A DNA stretch of 6,861 nucleotides from Acidobacteriota bacterium (GCA_021841795.1 JAKCDN010000165.1:1-6861), one strand, 5' to 3'; positions 1-6,659 are shown, counted from the stretch's first letter. Program-made: numbers and translations. The notes: generated by a model not told the origin, from the sequence alone.

Positions 1-1
1 T

Positions 2-1018
2 ATTGACAGCGTGAGCGCAGCCCCATTTTTTATGCAGGTAAGCTTTCCGGAACCGCACGATCCGGAACAAGTCCCGGAGCCATACTGGAACATGTTTCCG
101 CCCGAGGCAATTCCAAGCCGCTGTGCAGGCCCCGAACAACTGCAGCAGATGGGGCCCCGCGCACAATGGGAATACCGCTTACAGCAGGATAACTATCCTC
201 TCACTGAGGACCGCTGGCGTCGCTACGTGTCCAACTATCTCGGCGCTATCCGCATGATCGACGATCAGATTCGCCGGTTAAATCAACACCTGGAGCAGCG
301 AAATCTTGCCAAGAGCACATTGCTTCTCTTCACCTCCGATCACGGCGACTACATGATGAACTACGGTCTGGGGCGCAAAGGCGTAGGCCTCTACGAGGAT
401 CTTACGCACACCCCGCTTATATGGTGGGGCTGCGGAGTGCAGAGCTCGAACGTTGGCGGACAGGTATTTACTTCGATGGCCGACGTGATGCCGACGCTGT
501 GTGAAGCCATGGGAGCGGCGATTCCAGAGGGGGTGCAAGGGCGGAGCCTTCTGCCGCTTTTGCGCGGCGAGCAATTCCCGGCAGAAGAGTTTCGCAGTAT
601 CTACTCCGGCGTGGGCCTGGGAGGACTCTACTATGAAGATGCGGACCATATTCCTACGTCGATCGCGAGCGATGCACGCCGCGCCGGAGCTTGGGATGAA
701 CTGAACAAGGTTACGCAGAGCGGCAATCAGAAGATGGTCCGCATGGACGACTGGAAATTGGTCTACGACATGATGGGCTACGGCCAGCTGTATAACCTGC
801 ACGACGATCCGTGCGAAATGAACAACCTGTTTGGCAAGCCGGAGTTTGCGCAGAGACAGGCTGCGATGATGGCGGAACTGGCCATGTGGGTAATCCGTTC
901 CCAGGACAGCCTGCCCACAGGACCGCAAAATGGCAAGTACCAGACGAAGTGGCCGGCACAGCATAATTGGTACGCGCCGTATCGGCACGGCAGCGCGCCA
1001 GAGGCCTTTATACCGTAG
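2..1018 (+). CDS. Sulfatase, C-terminal part (5' end outside window)
   Basis: This is the C-terminal two thirds of a type I (formylglycine-dependent) sulfatase, which hydrolyses sulfate esters; the substrate cannot be told. The frame is open to the left edge, and the GTG at 11 lies inside conserved sequence, so it is not the start. Visible landmarks are VSFPEPHDP (His codon 56-58), the metal-binding TSDHGD (Asp 338-340, His 341-343), the sulfate-contacting Lys in GRKG (377-379), THTPLIWWG, and the C-terminal subdomain pattern MADVMPTLCEAMG, QGRSLLPLLRGE, MDDWKLVYD and LYNLHDDPCEMNNL. The CxPSR-type site that matures to formylglycine, and any signal peptide, must lie upstream and cannot be checked. 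About 339 residues are present; family members usually have about 450-550. It is convergent with the lipoprotein gene. Heparan/choline-sulfatase-like is a plausible subgroup, but that is inference. Confidence 0.93.
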   Translation: MDSVSAAPFFMQVSFPEPHDPEQVPEPYWNMFPPEAIPSRCAGPEQLQQMGPRAQWEYRLQQDNYPLTEDRWRRYVSNYLGAIRMIDDQIRRLNQHLEQRNLAKSTLLLFTSDHGDYMMNYGLGRKGVGLYEDLTHTPLIWWGCGVQSSNVGGQVFTSMADVMPTLCEAMGAAIPEGVQGRSLLPLLRGEQFPAEEFRSIYSGVGLGGLYYEDADHIPTSIASDARRAGAWDELNKVTQSGNQKMVRMDDWKLVYDMMGYGQLYNLHDDPCEMNNLFGKPEFAQRQAAMMAELAMWVIRSQDSLPTGPQNGKYQTKWPAQHNWYAPYRHGSAPEAFIP

Positions 1019-1025
1019 TCGGTCC

Positions 1026-1047
1026 GAGAGCGAGCATCGTTGCTCTC
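1026..1047. other. Small hairpin just after the sulfatase stop
   Basis: GAGAGC (1026-1031) pairs perfectly with GCTCTC (1042-1047) around a 10-nt loop, starting 8 nt after the sulfatase stop codon. No T-tract follows on either strand, so it does not meet the standard for an intrinsic terminator. It may only stabilise the 3' end of the transcript. Confidence 0.3.
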
Positions 1048-1125
1048 CGTAGCAGGATTGCGTAAGCGCCGGGGCTGACGAAGCGAGGGGCGGCGTGTTC
1101 TGATCGGCCTGATCTGCGCGCTGCC

Positions 1126-1143
1126 CGCCGGGCTGATCCGGCG
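1126..1143. other. GC-rich hairpin in the convergent spacer
   Basis: CGCCGG (1126-1131) pairs with CCGGCG (1138-1143) across a 6-nt loop. It lies midway between two convergent genes and could slow polymerase from either side. No U-tract is visible. The spacer 1019-1205 has no credible gene; CTGATC occurs three times around 1110-1140 but is too short to call a repeat. Confidence 0.3.
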
Positions 1144-1205
1144 CAACAGGAACTTCCGCCCGCGTTCTCAAGGCGTGAATTTCACTGGAGTGCGCGGAGT
1201 CCGTC

Positions 1206-2543
1206 TCACTGGCTGACAGCCGGCATGATCCAGTTTGCCAGCTCCTCATTTGTGGTTCCTGCCACGGTGGAACCTGACGGAATATTGACCTGCAAGTTAA
1301 TAAAGAATGGACGCCGATGCGATCCGTCGTAATGGCCCGCGCCCTGGCTTGGTGAAGTTGGGGCGTCGGAAGGCGCGTAGCCTGCGAAGAAGAGGCGCCA
1401 GTTACCGCTCGCGTCCTGCTCAACAGACGGAACCCCCGGAGCCAGTACCTGCGCGGCAACATAGTTTGGCCATGCAGACTGCTGAGATTGAAGGATGTAC
1501 TGTACTTCAGGATTACCTGCCTGTCCCCAGACACCCGCCGTATCAGTCTTCAATATCTTTTGATAGTACGAACCTGCGGAAGGTAGAAATGTATCAGAGA
1601 AGGCGAGTCCTGCTTTGTAGTCCGGCTCGTTGTAGTACCCGACAGAATAGGCCATGACATAAATGCCGTCGACTACAGTGATATTCCCCGTCTCAATCAG
1701 CTTAAATGTGTCGGATGAATAATCGACCTGGGAATACTCCGAGTTAAAACCACCATTGGTGTCGGTAGGTTTCAAAAGAACCACGGGGGAGCTTGCCGCA
1801 GGCAGCTTCGGAGATGTCATTTGCTGTGCCACAATACCGTTCTCTGAAAATGGCTGACTTTCAACATGCGCGACATACACCAGATAGAGATTGCCGCTAT
1901 CTTCGAAATACTTTGCGCCGTAATTGCCTGGTGCGCTTTGTGCAAAAGATCCTTCCAGAACGGCATCGCAGGTCCATTGCGTCGGGATTCCCGATCCGGA
2001 TGAAGCTGGAGTTGCGTGTGCGATCACATTCCATGATCCAGCCGATGGATTCGCCGTCTTGGCGACAACCAGGACCGTGCTCATCTGCCAGGTGCCGGAT
2101 TGATCCTGAAAGATGGCGTTATTCTCGTTGCTCTCAATTGTCGCGCCCACCGCATTCGCCTGCCCCTGAAGGGAGCTATAGTTCACGCTTACAGGCGTGG
2201 CCTGAAAACATCCCGCCTGTATGCTGCCCGTGCACGTCATAAGCGCCTGCGTTGTGCCGCTGAACGATTGCGAGGCAGACGCAGAGACCTTTGATAGCCA
2301 CGGTTGCACCGGAAACGGATCGGAGAAGTAGCCGGTTTTTGCGCTCACGTTCACGGTCGTCATCGGCTCGACAACGATCTGGCCCGACGATGATGTTGGG
2401 GGCGAGGTCGTAGATCCAGTTCCCGCAGAGCTGCCGCAACCGGCGACCATGGCGCAGAGCAGGAGGCCCACCGCGGCCCTCCGCCATGCAGGATGTCCTG
2501 TCCTGATGGATTTATATGGAACTACGCCGTCAACATCGAGCAT
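1206..2543 (-). CDS. Lipoprotein with GH43-like beta-propeller domain
   Basis: The 445-residue product begins with a basic N-terminus, a hydrophobic stretch (about 23-34) and a textbook lipobox VAGC (Cys36), followed by a Gly/Ser/Thr/Pro-rich linker to about residue 54. It is therefore probably membrane-anchored and exposed to the periplasm or surface. The ATG at 2543 is chosen over one 132 nt upstream because a perfect AGGAGG lies 6 nt before it. The rest resembles the repeated strand pattern of GH43-type five-bladed propellers: YLVYVAHVESQP (220-231), LIETGNITVVDGIYVMAYS (282-300), GLAFSDTF (312-319), NWRLFFAGY (381-389) and HRRPFFINL (409-417). Glu284 sits where the GH43 catalytic acid would be expected; I cannot place the Asp pair with confidence, and the His often seen in the late blade is not obvious. 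Glycan hydrolysis or binding is inference; a non-catalytic propeller is possible. Base composition looks less GC-rich than the operon to the right. Confidence 0.85.
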   Translation of the reverse strand: MLDVDGVVPYKSIRTGHPAWRRAAVGLLLCAMVAGCGSSAGTGSTTSPPTSSSGQIVVEPMTTVNVSAKTGYFSDPFPVQPWLSKVSASASQSFSGTTQALMTCTGSIQAGCFQATPVSVNYSSLQGQANAVGATIESNENNAIFQDQSGTWQMSTVLVVAKTANPSAGSWNVIAHATPASSGSGIPTQWTCDAVLEGSFAQSAPGNYGAKYFEDSGNLYLVYVAHVESQPFSENGIVAQQMTSPKLPAASSPVVLLKPTDTNGGFNSEYSQVDYSSDTFKLIETGNITVVDGIYVMAYSVGYYNEPDYKAGLAFSDTFLPSAGSYYQKILKTDTAGVWGQAGNPEVQYILQSQQSAWPNYVAAQVLAPGVPSVEQDASGNWRLFFAGYAPSDAPTSPSQGAGHYDGSHRRPFFINLQVNIPSGSTVAGTTNEELANWIMPAVSQ

Positions 2544-2549
2544 AATTTG

Positions 2550-2555
2550 CCTCCT
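2550..2555 (-). promoter_or_regulatory. Ribosome-binding site of the lipoprotein gene
   Basis: On the minus strand this reads AGGAGG, a full anti-16S match, with a 6-nt spacer to the ATG at 2543-2541. It decides the start codon: the upstream in-frame ATG (2675) would put 44 extra non-hydrophobic residues before the signal peptide. Confidence 0.85.
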
Positions 2556-2732
2556 GGAGATCACTGTTTTTGCGCGGCTGTCGCAGCCATGCTCTCGATT
2601 CGGGGCAGGCCGGGCAGCAGGCTGTATCGGTTCAATGGAAACGCTTACAGCCTCGGCCCACGATACTTTGCGCACCGCTCTTCTCTTGCTCCGTGCTGCT
2701 TCCGCGTATTGTGCGGAGAACCTTTGGATGCG

Positions 2733-2761
2733 AAGTTATTAAAGCCGCGACACTGTGTCAG
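2733..2761 (-). promoter_or_regulatory. Weak promoter candidate with overlapping palindrome (lipoprotein gene)
   Basis: On the minus strand CTGACA (2761-2756) matches the sigma-70 -35 box at five of six bases. A 17-nt spacer then leads to TAACTT (2738-2733), which keeps only the key TA---T of the -10 box. The odd palindrome GACAC-T-GTGTC (2749-2759) overlaps the -35 box and spacer, where a repressor could bind. Transcripts would have a leader of about 180 nt. The promoter match is weak and may be chance. Confidence 0.2.
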
Positions 2762-2771
2762 GCGCAATCAG

Positions 2772-2803
2772 AGAAAACTACCGTTTTCCGTTAGTCGTTT
2801 TCT
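2772..2803. repeat. Alternative-hairpin element with repeated CGTTTTC
   Basis: GAAAAC (2773-2778) pairs perfectly with GTTTTC at 2783-2788 (4-nt loop TACC). A second copy of CGTTTTC lies 14 nt downstream (2796-2802), and the 7-nt arm AGAAAAC (2772-2778) also pairs with GTTTTCT (2797-2803). The two hairpins share one arm and are mutually exclusive. It could be a paired operator, an RNA switch element or a relic. No ligand domain is recognisable. Confidence 0.4.
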
Positions 2804-2823
2804 ACTATTGCGAGCGCGTGGTT

Positions 2824-2840
2824 GCCGGTTCTAACCCGGT
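2824..2840 (+). other. tRNA T-arm look-alike, no complete tRNA
   Basis: GCCGG, a 7-nt loop TTCTAAC and CCGGT form the geometry of a tRNA T-arm (5-bp stem with one G-T pair, loop starting TTC). The reading VAGSNPV, typical of translated tRNA 3' halves, appears here. Against a functional tRNA: loop position 57 is T and not a purine, the next 7 bases have no partner acceptor strand about 70 nt upstream, and no D-arm or anticodon stem fits. It may be a decayed tRNA 3' end (as left at integration sites) or coincidence. Confidence 0.25.
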
Positions 2841-2864
2841 CAGTCTGTACCGCTCCCCCGCTGC

Positions 2865-2880
2865 GCCCCATCGCTGGGGC
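2865..2880. other. Perfect 6-bp GC hairpin
   Basis: GCCCCA (2865-2870) and TGGGGC (2875-2880) form a perfect stem around the tetraloop TCGC. It lies about 180 nt upstream of the transporter start and 25 nt after the T-arm look-alike. No T-tract follows, so it is not a standard intrinsic terminator; a structured leader RNA is possible. Confidence 0.35.
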
Positions 2881-3031
2881 CGGTTGCCCCCTACGACCCT
2901 CGGCGCTGTACACTCTTGCTTGCTACTCGAAACAGAACCAATCCCGTACTCGGCTCTGCTTTGGCGCATGAATCGCGCTATCTCGCGCGTCGTGCCCATC
3001 GTTCGAGCCCAGATCCGCTTTGCCTGCGCGC

Positions 3032-3054
3032 ATCAGCAGACCCTGATTGAGGGA
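3032..3054 (+). promoter_or_regulatory. RBS of the transporter gene with adjoining hairpin
   Basis: GAGGGA (3049-3054) is the Shine-Dalgarno, 8 nt before the ATG at 3063. Immediately upstream ATCAG (3032-3036) pairs with CTGAT (3043-3047) across a 6-nt loop, ending one base before the Shine-Dalgarno. The hairpin leaves the site itself unpaired; stacking or alternative pairing could modulate initiation, but this is inference. Confidence 0.5.
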
Positions 3055-3062
3055 TCCACTTC

Positions 3063-5087
3063 ATGAGCGAACAAGCCACTCACGCACTGCCTGAAAATGC
3101 CTACCGGCCTCTCAATCCGGGCGAGGTCTATGCCCCGATCGTACAGGCGCACGTATCCGCGCCGGAGCTTACCCTCCGCGCGGTTCTTTGGGGCCTGTTC
3201 TTTTGCGTTATCTTTACTGTCGCCTCAGCGTACTCCGCGCTCAAGGTAGGCCAGGGCATGGAAGCGTCCATTCCCATCTCCATCCTTGCCATCGGCCTGG
3301 CCCGCGTCTACAAGCGCCGCTCCAGCCTGCTTGAGAATGTGATTCTGACTGGAACCGGCGGCGCCTCGGCCGCGGTGGTTGCCGGCGCGGTCTTCACGCT
3401 GCCGGCGCTGTACATTCTTCATCTCAGTCCGAATCCTCTTGCTACGGTCTTCATCTGCCTGGCAGGAGGCTGCCTTGGAGTCCTGTTTATCATCCCGCTG
3501 CGCCGTTTTTTTGTGCGTGAGATGCACGGCCAGTTTCCCTTTCCCGAGGCCACCGCGATTACGGAAGTCCTTGTTACGGGTGAGCGGGGCGGCTCGCAGG
3601 CCAGGCTGCTGTTGCAGGCCACTACCATCGCCGGTGTCTACGATTTCTTTGTCACCACGTTCCACGTCTGGCGCGAATACGTCAACCTGCAGTTCATTCC
3701 GGTGGTGCGCACCCTCGCAGAGCGCGGCCGGATGGTTTTTAGTTTTGATGCCATCGGCTTCATTCTTGGCCTTGGCTACGTGATGGGCCTGCCCAGCGCC
3801 ATGGTCTTCTGCGCCGGGGGCGTGCTCGCCAACTTTGTGCTTGTCCCGCTCATCTGGTTCCTCGGGAGCCATGTGAGCATGGCAGTCTATCCCGGCACAT
3901 CGCCGGTGGCGTCGATGTCTGCCGCGCAGATTTACACCAGCTACGTGCGCTATATTGGCGTGGGCGCCATTGCCACGGCCGGCATCTTCGGCGTCTTGAA
4001 GTCGATGCGGGTGATCGCCGGATCGTTCAGCATTGCCCTGCGCGCCTTTCAGCCGTCGGGCGCTCACGCTGCGGCTGTCGGCCAGCCCGATCGGGCCGAA
4101 CGCACCGATCGTGACCTCCCCATGATTACGATTCTGCTCGGTGTTGTTCTGAGCGCTCTTGCCGTTGCCATCTTTTTCTCGCGATTTCACGTTTCCTGGA
4201 GCATTCTTGTTCTGGGCCTGCTGCTCGTCCTGGTCTTCTCCTTCTTCTTTGCCTCGGTTGCGGCCAACGCCATTGCCACCACGGCCAACAATCCCGCCTC
4301 GGGCATGACAATGCTTACGGTCATCATCTCTGCCGTGGTGCTTCTCAAATTCGGGCTCTCCGGCACCACGGGCATGTTCTTCGTGATGGCCATAGCGGGC
4401 ATGGTCTGCACCGCGCTCTGCGTCTCCGGGCAGTTTGTCACCGACCTCAAGACCGGATACTGGCTGGGCAACACGCCGGTCGCGCAGGAGAAAGTGAAGT
4501 TCCTGGGAATTCTCGCCGCCGCCGCGGCGGCAGGGCTGACCATTGTGCTGCTGGCTCACACCTTCCAGTTTGGCGAAGCCGCCGTGGGCGACGCGCGCCC
4601 TGTGCTTGCAGCGCCCCAGGCCTCCATCATGAAGGCGCTGGTGGTCGGATTCATGAGCCGCCAGCCCGTCACCTGGCTCCTCTTCGGCGTGGGCGCGCTC
4701 ATCTCAGTGGTTCTTGAGATGCTCGGGAAATCCTCGATGGTCTTTGCTCTCGGCATCTATCTGCCCCTCAGCCTGACGTCGCCGATTCTCGCCGGCGGAT
4801 TCCTTTCGTATCTTGTGCGACGCCGCGCCGAAGAGACCGGCGGGGAGAGCGGACGCGGAATTCGCGAGCGCGGAGTGATCCTGGCCTCAGGGCTGATGGC
4901 GGGCGGCGCGCTGGGCGGAGTTTTCGGCGCGGCTCTGCGCCTGGTGCCGGGTTTTCGAGAGACGCTCATTCAGACGCCGTTTTACCTCAACGACCCGGTC
5001 TCGCAATCCATCTCCGCTGGGCTGTTCGCCGGCCTTTGCGTCTACGTATGGCTGCGAGCCAATAAAAAGGAGAAATTGCAGAGATGA
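3063..5087 (+). CDS. OPT-family oligopeptide transporter
   Basis: This 674-residue polytopic inner-membrane protein belongs to the OPT (oligopeptide transporter) superfamily, whose members take up small peptides or metal-chelate/peptide-like compounds, usually driven by the proton gradient. Family landmarks are a cytoplasmic-type N-terminus with NPGEVYAP (18-25), then SAPELTLRAVLWG (32-44) leading into the first membrane segment, AYSALKVGQGMEASIP (56-71), ENVILTGTGGASAAV (91-105), HGQFPFPEATAITEV (155-169), DLKTGYWLGNTP (461-472) and GIYLPLSLTSPILAGG (564-579). I estimate 14 or more hydrophobic segments, with a polar loop at about 332-352 and another at about 586-604. Length is typical of bacterial members. 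Start support is the GAGGGA site 8 nt upstream. The stop overlaps the downstream hydrolase start by 4 nt, so the pair should be co-expressed. The substrate cannot be read from sequence; the hydrolase next door favours peptides or peptide-like amides. Confidence 0.93.
   Translation: MSEQATHALPENAYRPLNPGEVYAPIVQAHVSAPELTLRAVLWGLFFCVIFTVASAYSALKVGQGMEASIPISILAIGLARVYKRRSSLLENVILTGTGGASAAVVAGAVFTLPALYILHLSPNPLATVFICLAGGCLGVLFIIPLRRFFVREMHGQFPFPEATAITEVLVTGERGGSQARLLLQATTIAGVYDFFVTTFHVWREYVNLQFIPVVRTLAERGRMVFSFDAIGFILGLGYVMGLPSAMVFCAGGVLANFVLVPLIWFLGSHVSMAVYPGTSPVASMSAAQIYTSYVRYIGVGAIATAGIFGVLKSMRVIAGSFSIALRAFQPSGAHAAAVGQPDRAERTDRDLPMITILLGVVLSALAVAIFFSRFHVSWSILVLGLLLVLVFSFFFASVAANAIATTANNPASGMTMLTVIISAVVLLKFGLSGTTGMFFVMAIAGMVCTALCVSGQFVTDLKTGYWLGNTPVAQEKVKFLGILAAAAAAGLTIVLLAHTFQFGEAAVGDARPVLAAPQASIMKALVVGFMSRQPVTWLLFGVGALISVVLEMLGKSSMVFALGIYLPLSLTSPILAGGFLSYLVRRRAEETGGESGRGIRERGVILASGLMAGGALGGVFGAALRLVPGFRETLIQTPFYLNDPVSQSISAGLFAGLCVYVWLRANKKEKLQR
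5067..5072 (+). promoter_or_regulatory. RBS of the hydrolase, inside the transporter gene
   Basis: AAGGAG lies within the last codons of the transporter gene, 11 nt before the ATG at 5084. The spacer is rather long, but the stop/start overlap ATGA (5084-5087) supports translational coupling from the upstream gene. Confidence 0.6.
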
Positions 5088-6442
5088 GCCAGTTGGATCT
5101 CTTCGTCGCAGACGCTGTTCTTGGCATTGATACGCTATGGGGCGGGGATGTGATGTGCCCATCCGGAACGGGCCGCTTTATTGCGGACTCGTGGTTCTCT
5201 GACGAGCCGCTGCGCGCCGCTTATATACATCCCGCCGCTGCGCGGCTTCGGCAGTCCGGAGGCATCTCCGGCAAGACGATCGACCGCGAGGCTGTCGATG
5301 CCTATCTGCGCGGGATCGATCTTCCTGCAGCCATTGCCGGCCTGCGCAAAGAGTCTGTAAGCTGCGATGCACCTCGCCGCGCGTATCTCGCGGGCCTCGC
5401 GGATTCTCTCGATGTGATGTGGGATCTCGCCATGGAGGTTCTCGGGAAAGGCGATTCCGTTCCTTATGCGCGCGCTGTCGAGGCATCCACCGCGCGGCCT
5501 CCTGAGCCGTCGCGTCCTGCAGCCAGGCGCGAACGGATTGCCGAACTGCTCGGCCGCGCCGGCTACGCGCCGTCGCAGCCCGGCGGTCTCCTCGCCGCTG
5601 TTGATGCCTGGCGCCGCGAGCGCATCACCCCGATGGCCTCGGTGAAAGCCTTCGGTCAGGCTGTCATTGCGCACTTTGACGCGCTTTCGGCGAAGAATCT
5701 CGTTCCGTATCTGCCGTCCGAGCTGGCGCAGGTTCCCCGCGCCAATATCGACTTCCTCCCTATCAAAGAGGCATGGTTCTCAGGCTCGATGAACTATATC
5801 GGCCGCGCCCGCTCTGCAAGCGGATTGCCGCTCTACGAGGCCAGCTACGAGATCAACGCCTCGCTCGATATCTCCTATCCGGAGTTCGAGCAGCTCGTGA
5901 GCCATGAGGTCGTGCCCGGCCATGTGACGACCTTCGCGTATTTGCAGAATTTGTATGTGCGCGGCAAGGCTGGATTTGAAGCAACGGTGCTGACCATGAA
6001 TACGCGCGCCGCCACGCTGTTCGAAGGCATTGCGAACAACGCGATCCTGATGGCCCACGGCGTCGTCGAAGTGGATCAGCTCCCTGGCGAAGATTTGCAG
6101 ATCGGTGTCCTGCTCGCGCTGTTGCAGGATGATGCCAAGAATCAGTCGTCGTACATGACCTGGGGCGAGGGCCGCGAGCAGGCGGAAGTTGCGGCCGCGC
6201 TTCGCCGCGACTTTCTTGTCACTGAAGAGCGCGCGGACAAGCTATCCGGAGCATGGGGGCGGCATCCGCTGCTCGGCCGCATGTACCTGCCCGCCTACCG
6301 CGCCGGCACCGAAAAAGTGGCGGAGCTGCGCCGCCGATACCCGGCCGATCGCGTGCTGCCCGCGCTGTACGGCTGCAATGGTCTCGTCGATATCGAGACC
6401 ATCGATCGGGTGCTCACCGACGGGGTCCATCTTTCGTCCTGA
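5084..6442 (+). CDS. DUF885-like zinc metallohydrolase (putative peptidase)
   Basis: The 452-residue product has no signal peptide or membrane segment and should be cytoplasmic. The diagnostic site is HEVVPGH (His274, Glu275, His280), the HExxPGH form seen in DUF885 proteins and not the canonical HExxH of most gluzincins. FEGIANNA about 35 residues later supplies Glu314, the likely third zinc ligand (DUF885 proteins usually have an EG-W/A motif there). The preceding ISYPEFEQLVSHE (263-275) and the following helix rich in aromatic residues fit the same fold. Length is shorter than the roughly 550-600 residues usual for secreted DUF885 proteins, mostly at the N-terminus. It overlaps the OPT transporter gene by 4 nt, so it probably acts on what that protein imports; di- or oligopeptide hydrolysis is inference. 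An inactive or non-peptidase hydrolase of the same fold is possible. Shadow frames on both strands over this gene are an effect of its GC-rich codons. Confidence 0.72.
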   Translation: MSQLDLFVADAVLGIDTLWGGDVMCPSGTGRFIADSWFSDEPLRAAYIHPAAARLRQSGGISGKTIDREAVDAYLRGIDLPAAIAGLRKESVSCDAPRRAYLAGLADSLDVMWDLAMEVLGKGDSVPYARAVEASTARPPEPSRPAARRERIAELLGRAGYAPSQPGGLLAAVDAWRRERITPMASVKAFGQAVIAHFDALSAKNLVPYLPSELAQVPRANIDFLPIKEAWFSGSMNYIGRARSASGLPLYEASYEINASLDISYPEFEQLVSHEVVPGHVTTFAYLQNLYVRGKAGFEATVLTMNTRAATLFEGIANNAILMAHGVVEVDQLPGEDLQIGVLLALLQDDAKNQSSYMTWGEGREQAEVAAALRRDFLVTEERADKLSGAWGRHPLLGRMYLPAYRAGTEKVAELRRRYPADRVLPALYGCNGLVDIETIDRVLTDGVHLSS

Positions 6443-6659
6443 GCCGGCTCGTGTGGTGAATCGGACAGATAATTCTGTGCGGAATCTTCCGGGATTTTCC
6501 CGCGGCGATCGAGCGCCCAACCGCTGCGGATTCTTCCTTCGCCATTCCGTTCGGAAAGCGACTGGAGCCCATTGCGTTCTGGAGCGTAGGCGTTTCTTCT
6601 CGCTGAGCGCAGAGATGCGCGCAATCAGAACGGCGGACAACGCGCAGGCTCTCCACTCC
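6443..6659. other. Convergent spacer between hydrolase and acyl-CoA dehydrogenase
   Basis: These 217 bp lie between two convergent stop codons. I see no credible gene. Small hairpins occur, including TTCC-GTTC-GGAA (6545-6556) and an imperfect stem near 6596-6614, but none is followed by a T-tract. Transcription probably ends by Rho or by weak structures on both sides. Confidence 0.6.

Larger units (their letters stand above)
2544..3062. other. 519 bp divergent intergenic region
   Basis: This region lies between the divergent starts of the lipoprotein gene (-) and the transporter gene (+). I see no credible protein gene: the open frames here overlap each other, lack good ribosome-binding sites and have no recognisable sequence. 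It holds several short structured elements, listed separately: a palindrome near a weak minus-strand promoter candidate, an A/T-rich alternative-hairpin element, a T-arm look-alike, a perfect GC hairpin and a hairpin next to the transporter's Shine-Dalgarno. Its length and structure suggest a long regulated leader or a relic of a lost gene. Confidence 0.7.

Noticed and set aside
1108..1140. Three CTGATC copies as a tandem repeat
   Set aside because: The copies are only 6 nt, irregularly spaced and without shared flanks, so chance is likely.
1019..1205. Intrinsic terminators between the convergent sulfatase and lipoprotein genes
   Set aside because: The hairpins present are not followed by a T-tract on either strand.
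278..1534. A 418-codon minus-strand frame over the sulfatase and the end of the lipoprotein gene
   Set aside because: It overlaps two well-supported genes in other frames and shows no recognisable sequence or ribosome-binding site.
2541..2676. The upstream ATG at 2675 as lipoprotein start
   Set aside because: It would add 44 residues before the signal peptide, while the ATG at 2543 has a perfect AGGAGG at ideal spacing.
2775..2851. A complete tRNA gene
   Set aside because: Only a T-arm-like hairpin is present. The acceptor strands do not pair, no anticodon or D stem fits, and loop position 57 is not a purine.
2755..3066. A 103-codon plus-strand frame in the intergenic region running into the transporter start
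   Set aside because: No good ribosome-binding site or recognisable domain. Part of its translation (VAGSNPV) is what a tRNA 3' half gives when translated.
3225..4559. A 444-codon open frame antisense to the transporter
   Set aside because: Its product is low-complexity and rich in His, Arg, Gly, Asp and Glu, as expected from reading GC-rich membrane-protein codons backwards. The sense strand has clear OPT-family motifs.
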